Source of the DNA: an uncultured Bacteroidales bacterium
Lineage (GTDB): Bacteria > Bacteroidota > Bacteroidia > Bacteroidales > FEN-979
Length of the DNA: 64,000 nt
Assembly (NCBI GenBank): GCA_903887775.1
Contig: CAISRB010000024.1
Location: 1-64,000, forward strand
Direction of reading: 5' to 3'
Of the stretch, positions 28,017 to 35,826 are shown in pieces. Position 1 is the first letter of the stretch. The number at the start of each line of letters is the position of its first letter. Under the pieces are notes generated by a model. That model worked only from the letters and a program-made list of their open reading frames with translations, was not told where the DNA came from and ran no database searches. The translations under genes and the position numbers were made by a program.

Positions 28017-28131
28017 AATTGCGAGCCTGATAAGAAATACGATAGCTTTGATAAGGCAGTAATGTGTGCATTTAAGTGAGACAGCGTTTTGTTTATTGAT
28101 TAAATCCCGGATTCTTTCCGGGATTTTTTTT
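28017..28131 (+). ncRNA. Candidate small RNA of about 115 nt
   Basis: A promoter-like sequence is followed about 90 nt later by a strong intrinsic terminator, with no credible ORF between. A hairpin can form between GCCTGAT (28025-28031) and ATAAGGC (28051-28057), and the terminator makes the second. I do not recognise a known RNA family. It could act in trans or be a leader fragment of something lost. The call depends entirely on promoter and terminator patterns. Confidence 0.4.
28102..28131 (+). terminator. Intrinsic terminator after the candidate small RNA
   Basis: AAATCCCGGA, a 5-nt loop, then TCCGGGATTT with the T run continuing to 28131. A 10-bp perfect stem with a U tract is a textbook rho-independent terminator on the plus strand. 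Confidence 0.85.
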
Positions 28132-28138
28132 ATCCCCA

Positions 28139-28290
28139 CTCATGGCTCATGGCTCATGGCTCATAGCTCATGGCTCATAGCTCATGGCTCATGGCTCATA
28201 GCTCATGGCTCATGGCTCATGGCTCATGGCTCATGGCTCATGGCTCATGGCTCATGGCTCATAGCTCATGGCTCATGGCTCATGGCTCAT
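28139..28290. repeat. Heptanucleotide array, 21 copies of CTCATGG/CTCATAG
   Basis: Twenty-one full 7-bp units plus five bases, all CTCATGG except four CTCATAG (28160, 28174, 28195, 28258). The purN stop codon lies in the last units. The plus-strand ORFs MAHGSWL... are only translations of the array. Together with the small RNA region it fills the roughly 360-bp gap between the kinase and purN. Confidence 0.97.
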
Positions 28291-28848
28291 CACGACCTTC
28301 TCGATTACTTCCGGATAGTACTCATACTCCAGCTCATGTATCCTCCCGGCGAGTGTTTCCACAGTGTCTCCGGAAAACACCGGGCATCTGGCCTGGAAAA
28401 TAATGTCACCCTCATCATATCTTTCATTTACATAATGTATGCTGATGCCCGATTCCCTTTCACCTGCCTTAATTACGGCTTCATGCACCCTCTCGCCATA
28501 CATGCCTTTTCCTCCATATTCAGGAAGAAGAGCGGGATGAATGTTGACGATCCTGCCGGGGTAAGCCTTGAGCAGGTTCCCGGGTATGAGCCAGAGGAAA
28601 CCCGCGAGCACAAGAAATGAGATTTCATTATTTGTCAATATTTCAGGGATTTCACTGGTATTATAAAAAGTAAAGCGGTCGAAGACATGGCAGGGGATGC
28701 CAAGTTTCTGCGCACGTGTCAATACATAAGCATCCGTCCGGTTGCTCAGGATGAGCCTGACCCTTATCGCCGGATGATTCGAGAAATATTCTGAGATCCT
28801 CTGTGCATTAGTCCCGTTCCCTGAAGCCAGAATTGCTATATTTGTCAT
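28273..28848 (-). CDS. purN: Phosphoribosylglycinamide formyltransferase PurN
   Basis: 191 residues from the ATG at 28848 (MTNIAILASGNGTN); the ORF-track start adds seven residues ahead of the usual N-terminus. It uses 10-formyl-THF to formylate GAR in purine synthesis. Motifs: GNGTNAQRI (phosphate loop), FLWLIPGNLLKAYPGRIVN, and the catalytic set N, H and D in NIHPALLPEYGGKGMYG and DEGDIIFQ. The last residues (MSHEP) are encoded inside the heptamer array. It lies next to acpP-fabF-rnc, a common Bacteroidota arrangement. Confidence 0.95.
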   Translation of the reverse strand: MTNIAILASGNGTNAQRISEYFSNHPAIRVRLILSNRTDAYVLTRAQKLGIPCHVFDRFTFYNTSEIPEILTNNEISFLVLAGFLWLIPGNLLKAYPGRIVNIHPALLPEYGGKGMYGERVHEAVIKAGERESGISIHYVNERYDEGDIIFQARCPVFSGDTVETLAGRIHELEYEYYPEVIEKVVMSHEP

Positions 28849-29017
28849 GATTATCAGTTTCAGATACAAAAATACAAAACCGTAAGGTTGATGGCCCGAC
28901 CTAACTCAATATAATATAAGTGCCTGAGAATTAATTTTTAATAAAACCTAACATTATCCAAATAGTACTGATATTCAGCAGGTTGATATTTTAAAATGTT
29001 AAAAAATCTTAAAATTC

Positions 29018-29048
29018 TTTGGCAGGTACCTGAAAATTATTTCCTTTG
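29018..29048 (+). promoter_or_regulatory. Candidate promoter of acpP-fabF-rnc
   Basis: TTTG at 29018-29021, a 19-bp spacer and TTCCTTTG at 29041-29048 (one mismatch to TAnnTTTG). It would give a leader of about 25 nt before the acpP ATG at 29080. Confidence 0.5.
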
Positions 29049-29079
29049 CACTCCTTTTAACCAAAAAATTTAAAAAAAC

Positions 29080-29316
29080 ATGTCTGACATTGCAGCAAAA
29101 GTAAAAGCTATCATTGTTGATAAGCTTGGTGTTGATGAAAGTGAAGTTACACCTGAAGCAAGTTTCACAAATGACCTGGGTGCTGACTCCCTGGACACTG
29201 TTGAACTGATCATGGAATTTGAAAAGGAATTCGATATTGCCATCCCCGACGATCAGGCCGAAAAGATCAGTACAGTAGGTGAAGCAATTGCTTACATTGA
29301 AAACAACACCAAGTAA
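29080..29316 (+). CDS. acpP: Acyl carrier protein
   Basis: 78 residues, acidic, with the phosphopantetheine attachment motif [10 protein letters not shown] (Ser37) and [17 protein letters not shown]. It carries growing acyl chains in fatty acid synthesis. fabF follows 91 bp downstream and rnc after that, the standard order. Confidence 0.97.
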   Translation: MSDIAAKVKAIIVDKLGVDESEVTPEASFTNDLGADSLDTVELIMEFEKEFDIAIPDDQAEKISTVGEAIAYIENNTK

Positions 29317-29407
29317 GGATTTCTACGCTTGTATTGTATGATGACAAACACTTCCTTAACAGGGAGTCTCCTTTAACAAATGTAATTTAACCATCAATCA
29401 GAAAGCT

Positions 29408-30649
29408 TTGAGACGAGTTGTTATAACTGGCCTTGGCGCGATTACACCGCTGGGGAATTCGGTCGATGAGTATTGGAATAATCTGGTTAAAGGAGTAAGT
29501 GGTGCAGGCCCGATCACCCGCTTCGATTCCTCTAAATTTAAAACCCGCTTTGCCTGCGAGGTCAAAAATTTCAACCCTGAAGATTATTTCGACCGAAAAG
29601 AAGTTCGTAAATACGACCGTTATGCCCACTTCGGAATAGTTTGTGCCGACCAGGCTATTATAAATTCGGGAATGGATCTTGAAAAGGTCGATAAAGACCG
29701 GATTGGGGTTATCTGGTCTTCTGGCATCGGCGGTTTGGATACTTTCCAGCAGGAGGTATCAGGTTTTGCATTAGGCGACGGGACTCCCCGCTTCAACCCG
29801 TTTTTCATTCCAAAGATGATCGCTGACATTGCAGCAGGTCATATTTCGATTAAATATGGTTTTCGGGGACCGAACTTTGCGATCGTTTCGGCCTGTGCAT
29901 CTTCTGCTAACTCACTGGTGGATGCCATGCTTTATATTAGGAACAACATGGCCGATGTTTTTGTAGCCGGTGGATCCGAGGCTGCTATTACTCCTGTCGG
30001 TATTGGCGGGTTTAATGCGATGCATGCCTTGTCGACCCGTAACGATGATCCAGCCACTGCTTCAAGGCCGTTTGATAAAGATCGTGACGGTTTTGTCATG
30101 GGAGAAGGAGCGGGCGGCCTTATCCTTGAAGAACTTGAACATGCGAAAGCACGCGGAGCCACGATCTATGCTGAAGTTGCCGGAGGCGGGGTTTCTGCCG
30201 ACGCTTATCATATGACTGCTCCTCATCCCGAAGGTATGGGAGCAATCCTCGCAATGCGCCATGCCCTGGCAGATGCAGGAATGAAACTCGAAGATATCGA
30301 TCACATTAATACCCACGGCACATCAACCCCGGTTGGCGATATTGCCGAACCAAAAGCAATTCTTGGACTTTTCGGGGAACATGCATACCGGATCAATATC
30401 AATTCAACGAAGTCGATGACCGGCCACCTTCTGGGCGCTGCCGGCGCAATCGAAGCTATCGCATCGGTTATGGCTGTAAGGAATAATATTGTTCCTCCTA
30501 CGATTAATCATTTCACCGATGATCCTGAGCTGGACAGTAAACTGAATTTTACTTTCCACAAAGCCCAGGAAAGAGTTGTGAACGTTGCACTCAGCAATAC
30601 TTTCGGTTTCGGCGGACATAATGCCACGCTGATCGTAAAAAAATATTAA
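29408..30649 (+). CDS. fabF: 3-oxoacyl-ACP synthase II FabF
   Basis: 413 residues starting at TTG 29408 (RRVVITGLGAITPLG is the normal N-terminus and no ATG is available). The catalytic triad is Cys163 (VSACASS), His303 (NTHGTSTPVGD) and His340 (KSMTGHLLGAAGA). It condenses malonyl-ACP with acyl-ACP. Full length and undamaged. Confidence 0.97.
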   Translation: MRRVVITGLGAITPLGNSVDEYWNNLVKGVSGAGPITRFDSSKFKTRFACEVKNFNPEDYFDRKEVRKYDRYAHFGIVCADQAIINSGMDLEKVDKDRIGVIWSSGIGGLDTFQQEVSGFALGDGTPRFNPFFIPKMIADIAAGHISIKYGFRGPNFAIVSACASSANSLVDAMLYIRNNMADVFVAGGSEAAITPVGIGGFNAMHALSTRNDDPATASRPFDKDRDGFVMGEGAGGLILEELEHAKARGATIYAEVAGGGVSADAYHMTAPHPEGMGAILAMRHALADAGMKLEDIDHINTHGTSTPVGDIAEPKAILGLFGEHAYRININSTKSMTGHLLGAAGAIEAIASVMAVRNNIVPPTINHFTDDPELDSKLNFTFHKAQERVVNVALSNTFGFGGHNATLIVKKY

Positions 30650-30659
30650 GCGCCTTGCT

Positions 30660-31403
30660 TTGAAGTTCCGGACATTAAAAACGGTCCTCTTCGTTAATCA
30701 TTCCGACAAACATCTGAAACATGCCATCAGGAATATTTTTGGGTTTCGTCCCGGAAATATTTTTTTATACCGGCTTGCATTTACACATAAGTCGGCCAGC
30801 CAGGAAACCATCAGAAACCTCCGGATAAATAACGAACGACTTGAATTTCTGGGTGATGCAATACTCGATGCAGTCACGGCCGATTTTCTTTTCAAGACAT
30901 TCCCAGCCAGGGATGAAGGCTTTCTTACAGAAATGCGTTCCAAACTGGTCAGCAGGGCCCAATTGAACAAGCTTTCCCAGAGAATGGGAATAGATAATCT
31001 CATCCAGCTCGAGAACTCTTCATCGGGCGTGTTCCGGTCCTTTAAGGGCGACGCTTTTGAAGCCCTGATAGGAGCGATCTACCTCGACAAAGGTTTCAAT
31101 TTCACCCGCAGGATCATCCTCAAAAAAATAATAAACCATTATATTGACATCAACGAACTTGTGAACCAGGAAGTGAACTTTAAAAGCAAGGTTATTGAAT
31201 GGGCGCAGAAAGAGAAAAAGCAACTCAGCTTTAATGTCCTTGAGGAGATCGGCAGCGGTTATAAAAAACAATATCTCGTTGAGTTAACTATCGAAGGACT
31301 GCAACCGGCAAGGGGACAGGATTATTCGATTAAGGGAGCAGAACAGAATGCCTCTGAGAAAGTCTGGCAAAAAATAAACGGGGAAAGCTTGGAAAAGACT
31401 TGA
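30660..31403 (+). CDS. rnc: Ribonuclease III
   Basis: 247 residues starting at TTG 30660. Signature NERLEFLGDAILDAV; second acidic site KGDAFEALIGAIYLDKG; C-terminal double-stranded-RNA-binding domain from about residue 178 (NFKSKVIEWAQKEKK ... AEQNASEKVWQKI). It cleaves rRNA precursors and other duplex RNA. It follows fabF by 10 bp and is probably co-transcribed. Several long palindromic transcripts elsewhere in this window could be its substrates, though that is speculation. Confidence 0.96.
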   Translation: MKFRTLKTVLFVNHSDKHLKHAIRNIFGFRPGNIFLYRLAFTHKSASQETIRNLRINNERLEFLGDAILDAVTADFLFKTFPARDEGFLTEMRSKLVSRAQLNKLSQRMGIDNLIQLENSSSGVFRSFKGDAFEALIGAIYLDKGFNFTRRIILKKIINHYIDINELVNQEVNFKSKVIEWAQKEKKQLSFNVLEEIGSGYKKQYLVELTIEGLQPARGQDYSIKGAEQNASEKVWQKINGESLEKT

Positions 31404-31440
31404 TATTTGATTATATTTGTTATGATCAATCGTTCTGATT

Positions 31441-31905
31441 ATGGCAAAAAAATTCATGCTTGAATCACGAGCTGAACCTTCGTTTTATACTCTTGCCGCA
31501 GTTTCCTGCCATCTGAAAGATTACCGCCTGTCGTTTTTACTTAACCAGAAGCTGCCTGCCGGCTTCAGGAAAATGGATGATTTCCATGGCCATTACAGTC
31601 TTTATTTTTATCTGGATGAAGAATGCCGGAATTCATATTACCTTGTTAGTAACCGGAGCGAGGAAAAAGTTCTTTTTCCTGAACTCAAACAAACCGATTT
31701 TGTGATCCTGGTGGAAGGTCAGTATAAGAAAAACCAGCTTAACTACCTGATCAGTACCATCAAATCGATACCAAATGTACTGACCACTTTTGAGATCCAG
31801 GCTGAAAGCCTGAAAAATTTTTCAGGCTTCCTGGCTGATCTTGAACTTCATTTTTTAAATCTTAAAATAGAAAGCAAGCCCAAATTAGTATTTACTAAAA
31901 AGTAA
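31441..31905 (+). CDS. IPExxxVDY-family protein
   Basis: 154 residues with no signal peptide. The sequence (KDYRLSFLLNQKLPAGF ... YYLVSNRSEEKVLFPELKQ.DFVILVEG) fits the IPExxxVDY family, a Bacteroidota-specific group typically located between rnc and pyk. Its function is unknown. Here pyk does not follow; instead a phasin-like gene comes 10 bp after the stop. Confidence 0.7.
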   Translation: MAKKFMLESRAEPSFYTLAAVSCHLKDYRLSFLLNQKLPAGFRKMDDFHGHYSLYFYLDEECRNSYYLVSNRSEEKVLFPELKQTDFVILVEGQYKKNQLNYLISTIKSIPNVLTTFEIQAESLKNFSGFLADLELHFLNLKIESKPKLVFTKK

Positions 31906-31918
31906 GGAGGTGCATATG
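31903..31918 (+). promoter_or_regulatory. Strong Shine-Dalgarno site deciding the start of the phasin-like gene
   Basis: TAAGGAGGTG followed by ATG at 31916 with five bases between GGAGG and the start. This selects ATG 31916 over the GTG at 31910. Perfect SD sequences are rare in Bacteroidota, whose other genes in this window lack them. Confidence 0.8.
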
Positions 31919-32245
31919 TTTGAAGAATTAAAGAAATCGCTTGATAAAGGAATCGAATATGCCTTTATGACAACCGACAAGCTTGCAAAAGCAGCCAGGG
32001 ATATGGCAAAGGAAAATAATCTGACAAAAGAGGAAGCCAAAAAACTGCTCGACCTTCTTGTTAAGAAATCCGAAGAAACGAAGAAAAACCTGGAGGTGAA
32101 TTTCCAGGAGCTGGTTAAAACCACACTTCACAAGATGAATGTCCCGACTAAGGAAGAGATCCGGAGCCTGGAGGCAAGGATCAAGAAGCTCGAAGCGAAG
32201 AAAGTCCCGGTGAAGACGGCAAAGAAACCGGTAAAGAAAGTATAA
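31916..32245 (+). CDS. Phasin-like coiled-coil protein
   Basis: 109 residues from ATG 31916, which has a perfect ribosome binding site. Almost entirely helical, with heptads (KLAKAARDMAKENNLTKEEAKKLLDLLVKKSEET), SLEARIKKLEAKK, and a Lys/Pro/Ala/Val tail (KTAKKPVKKV). This matches the poly(3-hydroxyalkanoate)-granule/phasin-related family by composition and layout. A structural or DNA-binding role through the basic tail is an alternative. It is last in the acpP-rnc gene string and is followed by the perfect palindrome. Confidence 0.6.
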   Translation: MFEELKKSLDKGIEYAFMTTDKLAKAARDMAKENNLTKEEAKKLLDLLVKKSEETKKNLEVNFQELVKTTLHKMNVPTKEEIRSLEARIKKLEAKKVPVKTAKKPVKKV

Positions 32246-32251
32246 ACAATT

Positions 32252-32312
32252 AGCGAAATGTGAAAAGCGAAAAGCGAAATGTTTCGCTTTTCGCTTTTCA
32301 CATTTCGTTTTT
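32252..32312 (+). terminator. Perfect 26-bp-arm palindrome built of 7-bp words, probable terminator
   Basis: Four words AGCGAAA, TGTGAAA, AGCGAAA and AGCGAAA, a central TG, then their exact mirror (TTTCGCT, TTTCGCT, TTTCACA, TTTCG). The arms are 32254-32279 and 32282-32307, and a short T run follows. It ends the acpP-to-phasin gene string and precedes the ABC1-family gene by 12 bp. As RNA it would make a 26-bp hairpin with a minimal loop. Confidence 0.75.
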
Positions 32313-32323
32313 ATCATTGAGTT

Positions 32324-33973
32324 ATGCGAATCTCCCAAATCGGACTGGCCATGCATGAACTCGGAAGAGCCAGGGAAATACTGGGTGTTTTATTCAAATA
32401 CGGGTTCCAGGACTGGGTCAGTAAAAATGGATTGGGCAAGTACCTTGTGACGAAGAAACGCTTTGCCCGAATTGAGCAATACAATCAGTGGGAGAGGATC
32501 AGGATGGCTGTGGAGGAGCTTGGCCCCACATTTATAAAATTCGGTCAGATACTGGCCGACCGGCCTGATATCCTCGATGAAGATCTCAGGAATGAACTTA
32601 AAAAACTCCAGGATGCTGCCGACCCCATGCCTGATGACATTGCCATTGCCTTTATTGAAAAAAACATCCATTGTTCCGTCGCCGACGTTTTCAGCAAATT
32701 TGACACCAACAGGCTGGCATCTGCCTCTATGGCACAGACCTACCGTGCAACTCTTCTGAACGGGGAAGAAGTTTGCGTTAAGATCCAGAGGCCGGGGATT
32801 GATAAAAAGATCAATCTTGACCTCCATCTCATGAATTATTTTGCCATTCGCATGCAAAAGAATAACCCCGAGATGGAAGCCATCAATGTAATTGGTATCG
32901 TTAAAGAATTCGGTAACACAATTAAAAAAGAACTGGATTTCAGGCATGAAGCGGCAAGCGTGATCAGGTTCAGGCATAATTTTGAGGACGATCCGGATAT
33001 TTATGTCCCGAAAATATTTACGCAGTTTACAAACCAGTATGTACTGGTTGAAGAATATGTTAGCGGGATCAAGGTTTCAGACATGGCATCACTTAACGCT
33101 TCCGGCCTTGATACATTCCAGCTTGCGAAAAATGCCGTCAGGCTGATGTTTGACCAGCTTTTTAAACATGGATTCTTCCATGCCGATCCGCATCCGGGAA
33201 ATATATTCGTACTTCCCGGTAATGTGATCAGTTTTATTGATTTTGGCATGATGGGTTCGTTAAGGGACGAGCACCTGAATTTTCTTGGGAAATACACTTT
33301 AGGCTATCTGGAGAGAGATGCACGTGGCATGACGGAAGCACTTCTGCTGGTTTCCGGAAAGAGGCATTTTGCGAGGTCCAGCGAACTGGAACATCAGATC
33401 AAGGACCTGCTTGCACATTACAAGTATCTTTCTATCGAAGAAATGGATTTCGGGAAGATCATGAACGAATCGGTTGATATACTTGTCCAATATGGTTTGC
33501 GGATGCCTCAGGGGATCTACCTCCTGGCCAAAGCGCTGATGGGAATAGAAAGAGTTGCGGTCGTCCTGAACCCGGGCATCGATTTTGCCGGTGAAATGAG
33601 GCCATATGCAACCGAGCTTATTTCACGGCAATTCGACCCGAAAGTGATTGCACGTGAAGTATTCGATTCGCTGAAAGAATATTACAGGCTCGTTACAGAG
33701 ATCCCGGCCGATCTCAACGAGATCATCAGTAAAATAAAGGAAGGCCGTTTTAAAACCCAGATCGAGCTCAAAGGCTTCGAGCCCCTGATCGAACATATAG
33801 ATGCTTTTGGGAACCGTCTTTCGATTGCTATCGTTCTTGCGGCCCTGATCATCGGTGCATCGATACTTTCACAGTGGGAACAGGTTCGCTGGATCGGCAC
33901 TGCAGTGTTCGGCCTTGCAGGTATATTCGGGTTCTGGATGCTGGTGAAACTTTTGCGAAAGAATAAGTTCTGA
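32324..33973 (+). CDS. ABC1/AarF/UbiB-family atypical kinase
   Basis: 549 residues. The KxGQ motif is in TFIKFGQILADRPDI, the Ala-rich nucleotide loop in LASASMAQTYRATL, the catalytic-like Lys in VCVKIQRPGI, and the Asp motifs in FHADPHPGNIF and SFIDFGMMG. Two C-terminal membrane segments follow (LSIAIVLAALIIGASIL and GTAVFGLAGIFGFWMLV). The family (UbiB, COQ8) supports quinone biosynthesis or lipid homeostasis through an ATPase activity. In a menaquinone-using bacterium the exact role is unclear. It converges on pheS across a heptamer array. Confidence 0.88.
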   Translation: MRISQIGLAMHELGRAREILGVLFKYGFQDWVSKNGLGKYLVTKKRFARIEQYNQWERIRMAVEELGPTFIKFGQILADRPDILDEDLRNELKKLQDAADPMPDDIAIAFIEKNIHCSVADVFSKFDTNRLASASMAQTYRATLLNGEEVCVKIQRPGIDKKINLDLHLMNYFAIRMQKNNPEMEAINVIGIVKEFGNTIKKELDFRHEAASVIRFRHNFEDDPDIYVPKIFTQFTNQYVLVEEYVSGIKVSDMASLNASGLDTFQLAKNAVRLMFDQLFKHGFFHADPHPGNIFVLPGNVISFIDFGMMGSLRDEHLNFLGKYTLGYLERDARGMTEALLLVSGKRHFARSSELEHQIKDLLAHYKYLSIEEMDFGKIMNESVDILVQYGLRMPQGIYLLAKALMGIERVAVVLNPGIDFAGEMRPYATELISRQFDPKVIAREVFDSLKEYYRLVTEIPADLNEIISKIKEGRFKTQIELKGFEPLIEHIDAFGNRLSIAIVLAALIIGASILSQWEQVRWIGTAVFGLAGIFGFWMLVKLLRKNKF

Positions 33974-34065
33974 ATTTCGAATTTCGAATTTCGAATAACG
34001 AATGTCGAATTATGATTTTTTTCACAGTTCGACATTCAACATTCAATATTCGCTATTCGATATTA
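33972..34065. repeat. Mirrored 7-bp-period array filling the aarF-like/pheS gap
   Basis: On the left are GAATTTC three times, then GAATAAC and GAATGTC; after about 24 bp come GACATTC, AACATTC, AATATTC, GCTATTC and GATATTA, i.e. the reverse-complement pattern. The array starts in the stop codon of the upstream gene and ends in the stop codon of pheS. It would fold into an imperfect hairpin in both directions and may be the shared terminator of the convergent genes. Confidence 0.85.
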
Positions 34066-35085
34066 AATAGTCCCCGTAAACTGCTTGAGGAATCTGAGGT
34101 CGTTTTCGAAAAACAGCCTCAGGTCGCGTACCTGGTACTTCAGCAGGGTGACCCGTTCAATACCCATACCAAAAGCAAATCCTGTGTAAATCGTACTGTC
34201 AATCCCGCAATTGTCAAGCACTGCAGGGTCTACCATCCCGCAACCCAGGATCTCAACCCAGCCGGTATATTTGCATATATTACATCCCTTACCTCCACAG
34301 ATATTACAGGAAACATCAAGTTCTCCCGACGGTTCGGTAAAGGGGAAAAAAGACGGCCGGAGGCGAATCTCAGTACTTTCGCCGAACATCTCCCTTGCAA
34401 AATACAATAAGGTCTGTTTAAGGTCCATGAACGAGACATTCTTGTCAACGTACAAACCCTCAACCTGGTGAAAGATGCAATGCGCCCTTGCCGAAATAGC
34501 TTCGTTTCTGAATACCCTGCCCGGAAAGATTTTCCTGATCGGTGGCTGTTCAGTCTCCATCGTTCTTATCTGGACTGATGAAGTATGAGTGCGGAGCAGG
34601 ATCTCGGGGTCCCTGGCAATGAAAAAAGTATCCTGCATATCCCTGGCCGGATGTTCAGGGGGGAAATTCAGAGCGCTGAAATTATGCCAGTCATCCTCGA
34701 TCTCCGGGCCCTCGGCAACAGTATATCCGATCTGCCCGAAAATTCGAATGATCTCATTCCTTACTATTGAAAGCGGATGGCGTGTCCCGGGTGCCATATG
34801 ATCGACCGGAAGACTAAGGTCAGCAGACTCATCGTTGGCTTCCTTGTTGCCCTCAAATGCCGATTTCAGGTTCTCGATCTTCAGCTGGGCCGCATTCTTC
34901 AGATGGTTGAGCAATAGGCCCATCTCCTTTTTCTGTTCGGCCGGGACATTCCGGAATTCATCAAACAAAACAGAGATAAGCCCCTTCTTGCTGAGATACT
35001 TCAGCCGAAGCTGTTCCACGTCGCCGGGCAAGTCAGCCTTAAGATTGCTAATCTCCTCTGTGAGATATTTTATACGTTCGAGCAC
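34063..35085 (-). CDS. pheS: Phenylalanine-tRNA ligase alpha subunit
   Basis: 340 residues. N-terminal coiled coil; class II motif 2 PGRVFRNEAISARAHCIFHQ; the cysteine-rich insert CNICGGKGCNICKYTGWVEI; motif 3 GFAFGMGIERVTLLKYQ. It charges tRNA-Phe together with PheT, which is not in the window. Complete and normal in length. The 5' flank is another heptamer array (35092-35164). Confidence 0.96.
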   Translation of the reverse strand: MLERIKYLTEEISNLKADLPGDVEQLRLKYLSKKGLISVLFDEFRNVPAEQKKEMGLLLNHLKNAAQLKIENLKSAFEGNKEANDESADLSLPVDHMAPGTRHPLSIVRNEIIRIFGQIGYTVAEGPEIEDDWHNFSALNFPPEHPARDMQDTFFIARDPEILLRTHTSSVQIRTMETEQPPIRKIFPGRVFRNEAISARAHCIFHQVEGLYVDKNVSFMDLKQTLLYFAREMFGESTEIRLRPSFFPFTEPSGELDVSCNICGGKGCNICKYTGWVEILGCGMVDPAVLDNCGIDSTIYTGFAFGMGIERVTLLKYQVRDLRLFFENDLRFLKQFTGTI

Positions 35086-35091
35086 GGCTTG

Positions 35092-35164
35092 ACGAATTAC
35101 GAGTTACGAATTACGATTTACGAATGATATCTGAAAGAAATCGTAATTCGTAAACCGTATTCGT
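35092..35164. repeat. Mirrored 7-bp-period array (ACGAATT type) upstream of pheS
   Basis: Words ACGAATT, ACGAGTT, ACGAATT, ACGATTT and ACGAATG at 35092-35126, an 11-bp spacer, then AAATCGT, AATTCGT, AAACCGT and ATTCGT at 35138-35164 (the reverse-complement pattern). It fills the 90-bp gap between cyclophilin (upstream on the minus strand) and pheS. Confidence 0.85.
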
Positions 35165-35175
35165 AAATCAGGATT

Positions 35176-35826
35176 TTAATCCGCTAATTTGATTGTCATC
35201 TTCAGGTCCTTCTTCGGCCTGTCGTTCTGGTCGCGTTCAACATTAGCGATCTTATCAATGATATCAAGGCCTTCGGTTATCTCTCCGTAAACGGTATATC
35301 CGCCATCAAGAAAAGGAGTTCCACCAATAGTCTCATAGATCTTTTTCTGCTCATCGGTATACTTTGCCGGGAGTGAAGAAGCGGGGTATTTTTTGCCTTC
35401 AACAATATAGAACTGGCATCCGGAGGAGGCTTTTTTAGGGTTTACATTGTCGCCCTGCCTTGCAGCTGCAAGAGCACCTTTTTTATGGATGAAGGCAGGA
35501 TTGAATTCAGCGGGAACAGTATAGCCGGCATCACCGGAACCAAGCTGCTGGCCTGGTTTTGCATTCTTAGAATCCGGGTCGCCACCCTGTATCATAAACT
35601 GGGGAATTACCCTGTGAAACAGGGTCCCGTTGTAAAAGCCCTGCTTTACAAGCTTTACAAAATTATCACGGTGCTGGGGCGTTTCATTGTACAGAAAACC
35701 CTTCATGTCACCATAGTCGGTATGAATTACGAATTTTACCACTTTCTGGGAGGTTTTAGTTTGAGACATAGTTGAAATACTGAAAACAAGAATACTTGCT
35801 AAGAAGAACAATACGATTTTTTTCGT
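35176..35826 (-). CDS. Secreted cyclophilin-type peptidyl-prolyl isomerase, apparent ACG start
   Basis: Cyclophilin fold with FHRVIPQFMIQGGDP, the main active-site motif, and SSGCQFYIVEG and GYTVYGEITEGLDIIDKI. The ORF-track start is TTG 35811, which cuts into a signal peptide. Reading upstream in frame gives ACG AAA AAA ATC GTA TTG, then an in-frame TGA. If ACG (35826) served as the start, the product would begin MKKIVLFFLASILVFSIST, a normal signal peptide. So the natural start codon is either a non-canonical ACG or a mutated or misread ATG. It acts in the periplasm in protein folding. The roughly 230-bp upstream gap to the next gene shows no other feature that I can support. Confidence 0.85.
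   Translation of the reverse strand, partial: TKKIVLFFLASILVFSISTMSQTKTSQKVVKFVIHTDYGDMKGFLYNETPQHRDNFVKLVKQGFYNGTLFHRVIPQFMIQGGDPDSKNAKPGQQLGSGDAGYTVPAEFNPAFIHKKGALAAARQGDNVNPKKASSGCQFYIVEGKKYPASSLPAKYTDEQKKIYETIGGTPFLDGGYTVYGEITEGLDIIDKIANVERDQNDRPKKDLKMTIKLAD

Noticed and set aside
28066-28620. Plus-strand ORFs encoding MAHGSWL repeats
   Set aside because: They are translations of the heptamer array continuing antisense through purN.
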